A stretch of DNA of 64,000 nt from Diplodia intermedia (taxonomy: Eukaryota > Ascomycota > Dothideomycetes > Botryosphaeriales > Botryosphaeriaceae), in assembly GCA_021495925.1 (NCBI GenBank), contig JAKEKT010000002.1, forward strand, positions 620,001-684,000, read 5' to 3'. The position numbers and the translations under genes were made by a program. Below, in pieces: positions 55,568 through 64,000 of the stretch (position 1 is the first letter of the stretch; the number at the start of each line of letters is the position of its first letter). The notes beneath the pieces are model-generated. The model worked only from the letters and a program-made list of their open reading frames with translations. It made no database searches and had not been told where the DNA came from.

Positions 55568-56457
55568 CTATTTGCAGCAACGGTGAATTTCCTCGAAGTA
55601 GAACCTCAAGTCATCAGGGTTAACGAAAGGCGTGATGCCTATGTCAGTGGTTAGTTAAGGCCAGTCCTCATCAAGAGATTGTATAATTCGTACCGTGACC
55701 CAGGTTAGCAATCCAGCCCTGCTTGCCGCCGCCGAAGCCGCGCACCATTTCCTCCACGGTAGCAGTGATAGCTTGTCTGCTGCCATACAGGACGCCGGGA
55801 TCGGCGTTGCCCTGTACGACCTTGCCCTTTGCTTGGGAAATCTTGTAAGTCTCAGCGGGGTCATGCAGCCAGTCAAGGCCAATCACGTTGTAGTTGGTGT
55901 CGCAGAGGTCCTCCAGAGCATACCAAGCACCCTTGGCGAAGACAGTCATGGGCACAGGCTCCCGGCCAAGCTCCTTCAGGCGCTTGGGCAGGTTATCGGC
56001 GATGTGGTTCAAGTATGGCAGGGAAAAGACCTTGAAGGTGGCAGGCGACAGCTCGCCGGCCCACGAGTCGAACACCTGGACCATCTGGGCGCCGGCGAGA
56101 ACCTGCTCGGCGAGATAGTCAACGCACAGCTCGGCGATTCTCTGCAGCAGAGCCTTGCTCGCATCGGGATACTTGTAGATCCACGTCTTGACCTCCTTGA
56201 ACATCTTGCTGCCGCCGCCTTCGACCATGTAGCTCATCAGCGTCCACGGGGCGCCGCAGAAACCAAGCAGCGGCACGCGTCCGGCGAGCTTCTTGCGCGT
56301 CAGGGTGATGGCGTCGTAGACGTACTGCAGCTCCTTCTTGACGTCAACGTCGCGGGCCATGATGTCCTTGTACTGCTGGTCGTCCGGCGAGCGGAGGGGG
56401 TCGGGGAAGTGCGGGCCCTTCTTGTCGACCATGACGACATCCATGCCCATGGCCTGA

Positions 56458-56489
<32 letters not shown>

Positions 56490-56832
56490 GGCATCGATCA
56501 GGCCGGCGAAGCGCTCAATGGGCTGGAGGGTCAGGGTCGAGGCGATCTCGGGCGAGCGGCAGCACTCGAAGAAGTCGCGGTTGCCCTTGGCTTCATGGTA
56601 CTCGGGGAGGTAGCGGCCGGCTGGCGGCAGAAAGCGTCAGTGGTGGTGGAACCGGCAGGAGGGCGAGAGAGGGCTACCTTGGCGCATCACCCACATGGGG
56701 GCACGCTCGACCTTTTCGCCTGCACGCGGGATCTTAGCATGTGGGAGGGCCAATGGGGGCGGCTCGAGGAGGCGGCTCACCCCTGGCGGTGCGCAGGATC
56801 AGGTCATTCTGCAGAGGAGCGAGCTGCGTCAT
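55568..56832 (-). CDS. HEM12: Uroporphyrinogen decarboxylase
   Basis: Exons are 56781-56832, 56678-56719, 55694-56620 and 55568-55638, giving 363 residues, the usual length. The cytosolic enzyme removes four acetate carboxyls from uroporphyrinogen III to make coproporphyrinogen III in heme synthesis. Both family signatures are present: PMWVMRQAGRYLPEY, formed across the second intron, and GFCGAPWTLMSYMVEGGGS. The catalytic Asp region appears in the stretch around IIFSDILVIPQAMG. The C-terminus DDLRFYFEEIHRCC is split off by the last intron. All junctions are phase-consistent. The gene is divergent from MSH1 with only 191 bp between start codons, and a CCAAT box lies in that interval. Confidence 0.97.
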
Positions 56833-56993
56833 GGTGTGGTTGGAGGGGAGTGGATGGTGGTGGCAGCGATGGAAGCTCCCCGCGGTGGTGGGGTTGATGT
56901 GACTTTTTGGGCGGGTGATCGACATCGTGCGCCAACGGCCGGCCGCCGTTGCCTGCCAGGGCCCAGGGACCGGGCGTCCTCTACTTTACTTGA

Positions 56994-56998
56994 CCAAT
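56994..56998 (+). promoter_or_regulatory. CCAAT box between HEM12 and MSH1
   Basis: CCAAT lies 162 bp upstream of the HEM12 start (in inverted orientation for that gene) and about 26 bp before the MSH1 start. The position suits HEM12, since the Hap/CCAAT complex regulates heme genes in several fungi; for MSH1 it would fall in the leader. Confidence 0.4.
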
Positions 56999-57023
56999 TC
57001 AGTCCTCTCTTTGCCTTTGCACC

Positions 57024-60000
57024 ATGGGCCTGCGCCCACTGCCTCTCAATGGCCCGTTTTCTCGTCGGCTGCCCCTCCGGCCATGCTCGTCCTTCCCACG
57101 CACGGTGCAAACGCGCTGCGTCGCGTCGAGCCTGCGCCCGCGAGTCGCGCCGACTGCTGTTCCCATGCTCTTTGCCCGCGGAAAGAAGACGACCACATTG
57201 CAGGCCAATGATCTGCCGCAGGGTCTCATCGGTGGCGCGCCCCTCGAACCCGACCCGGACGACGATGCCGGCCCTGCATATCCAACTGTCTTGCAGCAAG
57301 TCCGCAACAACATGCGCAAATTCGACCATTGTGTTCTTCTGACCCGCGTTGGCAACTTCTACGAGGTTTGCCGCCAGCCTCCTTTGTGTCGAGCTGCAAT
57401 GTCCTGACTGAAGACCAGCTCTACTTTGAGCACGCCGAAGAATATGGGCCTCTCCTAAATCTCAAGGTCTCGCTGCGGAGAAGCAGGCCTGGGCTTGGCC
57501 CCATTCCCATGGTTGGTCTACGAAAGATGCTGCTGTGACTTCTGTTTGACACCGCTTGCGCAGGCCGGCTTCCCCTACTTCCAGCTTGACCGTTTTCTCA
57601 AGATGCTGGTCCAGGACCTCAACAAGTACGTGGCCATCAGCGAGGAGTTCCGCAATGACGCCTCTGGCAAGGTCAAGTCCGGTGGCCTTTTGTTTGACCG
57701 CAAAGTTTCTCGCATCATCACCCCTGGAACCTTGATAGATGAGAAGTTCATCGATCCTTGGGAAAGTAATTACTGTCTCAGCGTACACATCGAGAAGCCT
57801 GAGGCGTCGGGCGATGAGCCTCCCGAGGCCCAGAACAAGCCCCCCCACGTCGGTCTTGCCTGGCTCGACCTCTCGAGCGGAGAGTTCTTTACGCAGAGTA
57901 CGACCATGGCCGGACTTTCCTCCGCTCTGGCCCTCATCGGGCCCCGCGAGGTTGTTGTGGACAGCGCACTGGTAGACCAGGGTCATAAGAGACTCGCCGA
58001 CATGCTGGAGGAAGACCGCCACGTCATCACCTTTCATCCGCAGGAGCTAGGCAGCCAGGTTCCAGATGATTATGCTCGCCTGGTCACCGAGGCTGTGCCT
58101 GGGTGTAACCTCTCAGCCTTTCCGCCCCTCGAGCTGGGTGCTGCAGCTTTCCTCCTCGACTACGTGCACACTCAGCTCCAGGGCTCGAGTGCTGCCTTGC
58201 AGCCGCCAGTACGCCGCGAGGCAGATGAGTTCATGAGCATCGACAAGAACACTCTGAGGGCGCTAGAGCTGCGGGCCACTTTGAGAGAGGGAAAGCTCGA
58301 GGGCAGCCTACTGCACTCCGTCCGGAAGACCGTCACGAAAAGTGGCACACGGTTACTGACACAGAGACTCAGTATGGACTCCACCGCCACCCGTCTGCTC
58401 GCAAACTGACAGTCTAACAGCATCCCCCTCCATGTCACTTGACATCATTAACCAACGACTGGATCTCGTGGCCGCACTGATCGAAGCACCGGCATTGCGT
58501 GAAAACCTGGCCGCGCTTCTCCGCCGGTCTTTCGACACGTGGCGCCTTGTCCAGAAGTTTTCGATAGGCCGAGGGGACGCGGACGATCTTCTGGAGCTGT
58601 CGAAGACAGTTCAAATTACCAAGGACGTTGCACAGCTTCTCGAAAATGAGACAAACGGCGGAGAGTCCTTCGACGGGCTGGTCCGTCGCCTTTCATTGGA
58701 CGGCCCGGCCCGGCTTGCCAAACGCATCCTAGACGCCATCGACGAGGAGGGTCTTTCGGAGCAGCATCGGATGGAAGACGATGAGGCAGCAGCAATGGCC
58801 GGCCTCGCGGTCGAGGTGCTCGCGTTGGAAGGCGAAGAAGTCAAATCCGGAAGCATTGCGAAGCGGGCCAAGGCTAAAGAAAGCAGCAAGCCGGGGCCAA
58901 GCAAGGCCGTTGACACGAGTATGCCTGACGTTTGGATCATGCGTCGCAGGTAAGGGATGATTCCAAGAGCCTCGTGGTGCGTCATGCGTCGGCTGACTAT
59001 CCAAGTGCGAGTACAACATTGACGAGACTGCATGAAGAACTGGAAAAACTAGCTCGGCAGAAGGATGATCTTAGTGTCCGCCTGCGAGAGGCAACGGGTT
59101 GGCTAACCTGCTTTTCCCTTGTCGGGCTACGGGCGCTAATCCATGCTCGCAGGGGCTCCGGGGCTGACGTTGCGGTGGACACCCGGCCTGGGACACATTG
59201 TTCACATCAAAGGCAAGACCGGGACTATAGCCGACCTGGACTCAGCACGGCCCGTCAGCTCGAGCAGGACCACTCGTTCGTATCACGTTTCCGATTGGAC
59301 CCATCTGGGAAACCAGGTGGACGATGCGAAACTGCGTATCCGCTCCGAGGAGCAGCGCGTGTTTAGCCTGCTTCGAGCGGAGGTTGTCCGAAACCTGGTT
59401 TACCTGCGGCGCAACGCGGCCGTTCTCGACGAGCTGGATGTGGCGTGCTCCTTCGCTACGCTGGCCGAGGAAAGAGGGCTGGTTCGCCCCAAGCTGAATC
59501 ACGGGTACCTTCACCCCGCCAATCTCGATCGGCCTGGGATGACTGACTGTGATAGGACCGCCCATGAGATCGTCGGCGGTAGGCATCCGGTCGTCGAATC
59601 CGGCCTGTTGGAACAGGGCAGAAACTTCACCTCTAACAGCTGTAACGTTGGTGATGATGAGCGCATCTTGCTAATCACTGGGCAAGTTTCTCCCCACACC
59701 ACCTCGTATATGCTTTTTCCCCTAACGTTCGGGCAGGCCCAATATGGCGGGCAAAAGCACATTTCTGAGACAGAACGCATTGATTTCCATTCTAGCTCAG
59801 ACAGGGTCCTTTGTGCCTGCAGTATACGCGGACATCGGGCTTGTCGACAAGATTTTCAGCAGAGTAAGATCCGGCAGCTCGGATCCGTTGCGACGGCTAA
59901 CATATCTGGCAGGTCGGATCTGCCGACAATCTTTACCAAGACCAGTCGACCTTCATGGTGGAGATGCTCGAGACCGCCGAGATTTTGAAGCAGGCGACGC

Positions 60001-60486
60001 CCCGCTCCTTTGTATGCACACCCCTCTGCTGTGGACAAATATGAAGATGGCTGGCTGACGTGGTGTTTGCAAAGGTCATCATGGACGAAGTTGGACGGGG
60101 CACGACGCCCGAGGATGGCATCGCGGTCGGCTATGCATGCCTGCACCATCTCTACCATGTAAACCGGTGCAGGACGCTTTTTGCGACGCACTTCCACAGC
60201 CTCGCCGACATGACGGCGGGATTCGAGAAGCTGGGCTGCTACTGCACAGATGTAGATGAAGGAGCCGACGGCACGTTCGCGTACGTGCACCGGCTTCGAA
60301 AGGGGATTAACCGGAAATCCCATGCGCTCAAGGTGGCGCGGGTCGCTGGTAAGTTGCAAGCGGGGGGGCTGCACGGTGTGGGTGTCAGTGCAGCTGGCTA
60401 ACGAGTGGGTTGTAGGACTGCCGGACGAGGCCATCAAGGAGGCCGAGCGGGTATTGGAAGAGTTGACCAAGTCGGCCTCCAGGTAG
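57024..60486 (+). CDS. MSH1: Mitochondrial MutS homologue Msh1
   Basis: Ten exons: 57024-57365, 57419-57511, 57564-58371, 58421-58949, 59006-59097, 59153-59681, 59737-59863, 59913-60011, 60075-60348 and 60416-60486, giving 987 residues. Msh1 recognises mismatches and lesions in mitochondrial DNA and suppresses its rearrangement. The Arg-rich N-terminus is a likely presequence. Mismatch-binding domain I has the Phe-x-Glu motif in VGNFYELYFE. The ATPase has Walker A GPNMAGKST (798-806), Walker B VIMDEVGRG (874-882) and the signature FATHFHSLADM. The block RWTPGLGHIVHIKG is typical of the Msh1 branch. Intron 6 (59682-59736) has a GC donor and splits Walker A; introns 2 and 5 have GTTGGT and GTTGGC donors. 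All ten exons sum to whole codons, so I regard the gene as intact. Confidence 0.94.
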
Positions 60487-61055
60487 TGAAAGGTGAGCAG
60501 TCCGAGACGGTCGCACAGTGAGCTGTAGCCCGCGCAGGGTCCACGGTAGCTGTACGTACAGTTGTGACTCCAGGGCCGTGGCAGAGGCGTGCCACAGGGC
60601 GGCTCAGGGCCGCCGACTGGGTGCCTCTTTCACCCCTCCCCGGCTCTCAGCTGCTGTGCAATGGTTACGTGACTCAATAAAAACAGCAGAGCCGGTGACA
60701 GACAGCTGATCGGCGGGAGGCGCTGGAGTATAGTGGGTGCGTAAACTCCATGTCATTCACCCGCCGTCTTAAATATCATGTCGACCCTGGGCCTACCCAC
60801 GCGTCAAGTACCTTGAACTCATCGACCACCTCGACCGTTACATGTTGCCGCTCTCAACAACTCACCCTCGCAACTGTGCCGGAAGCCCTGCCGGCCTAGA
60901 CAACCGCCGCCGCCGACCCACTCTCCTGCAACTTCACCAAGTCGCCAATCACTAGCCCTGGGCTCCGACAAAACGAAACATCACCCGGTCCCGCCACCCG
61001 CAAAAGAAGCATTTCCGCGTATTGCCTCGGCCCAAGCACGCCGCCGCTACCGATC
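60487..61055. other. Intergenic between MSH1 and the acetyltransferase gene
   Basis: This holds the MSH1 3' UTR and the promoter of the next gene. No element or gene is supported. Confidence 0.55.
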
Positions 61056-62343
61056 ATGGCGAGCACGAAGCTCAATAACATTCGCTTCCCGGCCGGAGAC
61101 GATGACTACCGCGCTGCTCGGCTGCGGTGTGCAATGGCCTGTCAGGCATACAACGCGATGCCGGAGGACGCGACCGTGGAGCATCGATCAAGGCTCTGGA
61201 GAAAGTAAGTGAGGCCATGTGGCGGTGGTGCCGGACAGAAGGCTTACAGGCGGTGTCAGTATCGTTACCGACGGCTCCATCACGCCTCCGTGTGAGGATG
61301 AACTCGAAGACATGGCGGCGGGTCGCAGGAGCAACAACCCCTTCTCCAAAGGCGCGCCGTACGTGAAGCCACCGGTGCACATCGACTACGGCACCAACCT
61401 CCAGATCGGGGCGTCGACCTTCATCAACCGCAACTTCACTGTCTGCGACACGCCGGTCCTCCCCGTCACGATTGGCGAACGGTGCCTCATTGGGCCCAAT
61501 ACGTCAATCTATGCCGTTGGCCATCCGCTCGACTACCGTGAGCGCGCCGGGCCCCTGGGAGCGCCGAGCCTTGCCAGCTCGGTGACCATCGAAGACGACT
61601 GCTGGATTGGCGGCAGTGTCATCATCATGTGAGTATCACGTCGCTCGAGCGGTCGTCTTTCCTGCTGTGATTAAGCTGACGTGGTTGTCTTGTAGGCCTG
61701 GTGTGCGCATTGGAAGAGGCTGTGTGATCGGCGCCGGCAGCGTAGTGACGAAGGTAAGCAAAGCAAACCCAGGTGCATGCAGCGCACGCCCAACCTGCAA
61801 GCACACAGGCGATCAGGTCCTCCACCAAATTAAGGCAGACGGCGGCCACCAATCCCGGGCCGCCGCCATCCTCCGCCCTGCCTTGTGCTTCCCCGGCCCT
61901 GCTGCCTGGCCACGGCCAACACGACGGACCCTCCAGCCTGGTCACGGAATTCCGATCCGCGCGCCCCGTCCGCTAACATCTCACAGGACGTGCCGCCCGA
62001 ACATCTCGCCTACGGCAATCCCGCGCGCGTCATTCGCAAGGTTGCCGACGCTCCCGCCGAATCAGCGCCCGCCCCGGCCAGGCAGATCTCATCCGCCCAT
62101 CTGCCTCGCGATTCCGATGCAGCAGAAGCCGCCAAGAGCGATCCGACAATGGCAACATCCCTGACGGCGCCCCCCCGGTCCGCGTGCTCCCACAGCTCCT
62201 GCTCCTGCTCCTGCTCCGCCGCCTCGTCTTCGCCTGCACCCTTGCACGAACGGCTGTTGCTGACAGTGCGCCGCAACCTCCCGGCCGGCCAGGTGCTGCT
62301 CCTATTCGCCGTCCTTTTCCTGCTGCTGCGCGCCCACACGTAA
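61056..62343 (+). CDS. Maltose/galactoside O-acetyltransferase-like, possible C-terminal anchor
   Basis: Exons are 61056-61204, 61260-61628, 61696-61753 and 61987-62343, giving 310 residues. The core is a left-handed beta-helix acetyltransferase of the LacA/Mac family, which moves acetyl from acetyl-CoA to a sugar. An N-terminal Mac-type helical region (YRAARLRCAMACQAYNAMP) leads to LWRN, then HIDYGTNLQIGASTFINRNF with the usual catalytic His expected in the GHPLDYRER block. The hexapeptide rungs TIEDDCWIGGSVIIMPGVRI and VIGAGSVVTKDVPPEH end in YGNPARVIRK. A further ~110 residues follow: a Ser/Ala/Cys-rich linker, then a hydrophobic stretch (GQVLLLFAVLFLLL) ending four residues before the stop. 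That would anchor it to a membrane. Acceptor 61259, not 61249, is required for the LWRNIVTD frame. The substrate is unknown. Confidence 0.88.
62195..62217 (+). repeat. GCTCCT hexamer repeat in coding sequence
   Basis: Nearly four copies of GCTCCT, read as alternating Ser and Cys codons, sit in the linker of the acetyltransferase-like protein. Confidence 0.8.
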
Positions 62344-64000
62344 TCCGCCTTGTCGGACCTGGCCACTCCTGCTCTGCCCTGCACTTGGACCAGTTCCGGC
62401 CGTGTGGTTACGATGCGTGCGCACTCGCGGTGCCGCCGCAGCTACCAGCACAAGCAGCCGCCACCGCTGGCTGCGGGTGCTCCATTCTGCTGCGTAACCA
62501 CCAAAGACATGTCACCTCGCGGCCGAGGTACCACAGTCCGGCACGGACACGCTGATGATCCCGGCATGCTTGCAGATACTCAAGCGCGCACCTTTGTCTG
62601 CCTCTGTTTTACTTTTTCTTCCCACGAAAGCGACTTTGAGACGACATGGCATGGCCTCTGGGACACCCGGCCCTCTCTCCTATCTTCTCTTGCAAATTCT
62701 TCTCGACTGCTCAGTGTTTGGGGTTACAATGCATACTGCACGGTGAATGGACGGGTATTCCAGCTCGTCGTCTTCCTTCCCTTCCTGCCCTTGCCTTCAT
62801 TTCAACTGTTTTCTTTTGCCTTCGATGCTACACATGCATGCCAACAGGCGCGGAGGGTGACAAATAGGGCGATTGGTTTTTGATTGTGAAGATTTTCCTC
62901 GATACCAGAGCAATGGATTCCCTTTGCTGCACTGTTGTATCGATTTCTTGACTGGGACATGGTCACGGATTTTCACACGCTACGCCTGGGCGAGCTTTTG
63001 CTCCGCTCTCCTCTCCAGCCGGGTATATGCGTGCATTCTACATGCGCTTGCGTTGCAGGATAAGGACCGGTCAGAGTAGGTGGTGAGGCAAGGGAATATA
63101 GGGATACGACACGCGCGCTAGAGCGGCAGCACCACGGCCAGGGAGCCAACAAGATGGGAGCCGCCAGCAAACAGCGGCAGCAAATCCGCCGGCCTGGACC
63201 AGTGACGGGAGGCTACCAAGCATGCGTACACAGGGATCAGAAGCTTTCAGCAGGGTGGAGGCACCGAAGCAGGCAACGGACCGCCCTGCAGCAGCGGAAC
63301 GGGTAGTTTGTGCTTCCGCGCCTGCGTCTCGGGGCCATCATCGGCGCGATCATCCGCATGGAAAGGGACGAGCGTGAGGGACGGAAGATCGGGTCTGGCA
63401 ATGCGCATGTTCGGTATTGGCCGCCTTCCCCTGTCTCCAGTTGTCCTCCCTTGGACCGGGCTAGCCTCCGTCTCCGTACGTGCATCCGCTGCAGTATGAG
63501 CCTCCTCCCAAGTCAACGCTAAGCTTACATGTGCACGCATGCTTGGATTGGCTGCTTCCCTATCTTGGGACGCAGGTGGAACACGAATCACGCTTGATAT
63601 TGCCGCTGCTAGCGGCAAAGGTCGACATAGTCTAGGCGTTGTATGCAAGCTCCGCTGTATCCTTTGTACCCACAGTCACGTCTCTTCCCACCTGCTGCCC
63701 ACGCATCGCCTACATACATTGGCTAGCCGTCGCATGTACGTACATGCTCATGTCGTGCCCGGCCGGGTTGCCGCTATCTTCACGGGACATGCATCATACG
63801 ACGACGCCGCTGTCGTGGCAAAAGTGCCCAACCGCCGGGATGCTCCCAAAAGAAAGACGCTCAAGGAGTGTCGTTGAGACGCTCACCACACTCGCTTTCC
63901 CCAGCAATTGATGGCGTCAGAAGAAAGCAAGGCCTCCCGGCGCAACGGTCAACACCGCCCCCCGCCTTGCTTTTTCCTCCCCCGCCCCCCCGCGCGTTCC
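62344..64000. other. Terminal region with no supported gene
   Basis: After the acetyltransferase stop codon, the last 1.66 kb contains only short overlapping open frames on both strands, none with a recognisable domain or splice-consistent extension. Pyrimidine-rich runs near the right edge could be the promoter of a gene outside the window. Confidence 0.5.

Noticed and set aside
58372..58420. In-frame stop after LLAN as evidence that MSH1 is a pseudogene
   Set aside because: A 49-nt GT-AG intron removes it and restores TSPSMSLDIINQRLDLV; all ten exons then sum to whole codons with intact motifs.

Overview
The window reads as a gene-dense nuclear segment of a filamentous ascomycete (Pezizomycotina). 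Short GT-AG introns (about 48-235 nt, mostly 50-95) with CTAAC/CTGAC-like branch sites interrupt most genes. The proteins have fungal relatives (NOC4, VPS10, CCC2, PMT4, CDC55, AMD1, HEM12). Coding DNA is GC-rich, genes lie on both strands, and there is no operon logic. A class such as Dothideomycetes is only a guess. I see no rRNA, convincing tRNA, transposon, CRISPR array, virus or secondary-metabolite cluster.

Layout, left to right: a Sel1-repeat protein cut by the left edge (-); a five-finger CCCH zinc-finger protein (-); NOC4 (-) back to back with ATP4 (+); a membrane alpha/beta hydrolase of unknown role (-); a HxxxDG acyltransferase-like protein (-) divergent from VPS10 (+); a decayed fragment of a fungal membrane-protein family (-); the copper ATPase CCC2 (-); a 2.1-kb gap with promoter-like motifs; a GRF zinc-finger protein (-); PMT4 (-); a nucleotide-sugar transporter (-); CDC55 (-) divergent from RPL3 (+); SDH1 (+) convergent with CCT4 (-); CCT4 divergent from RPT1 (+); a C2H2 protein (+); AMP deaminase (+); a mitochondrial phosphate/copper-type carrier (+); an NmrA-like protein (+) convergent with HEM12 (-); HEM12 divergent from mitochondrial MSH1 (+); a maltose-acetyltransferase-like protein with a possible C-terminal membrane anchor (+); and 1.7 kb with no gene I can support.

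The genes are mainly housekeeping: mitochondrial energy and heme (ATP4, SDH1, PIC2-type carrier, HEM12, MSH1), secretory pathway (VPS10, CCC2, PMT4, nucleotide-sugar transporter), translation and ribosome assembly (RPL3, NOC4), proteostasis (CCT4, RPT1), and signalling or purine metabolism (CDC55, AMD1). Exon models were built by hand. For multi-exon genes the exon lengths sum to whole codons and each junction restores a conserved protein sequence. I found no convincing new multi-gene system. The points most worth a second look are the tail-anchored acetyltransferase, a GC-AG intron inside the MSH1 Walker A motif, atypical GTTGGY donors, the decayed membrane-protein gene, and a promoter-like site with no assigned gene.
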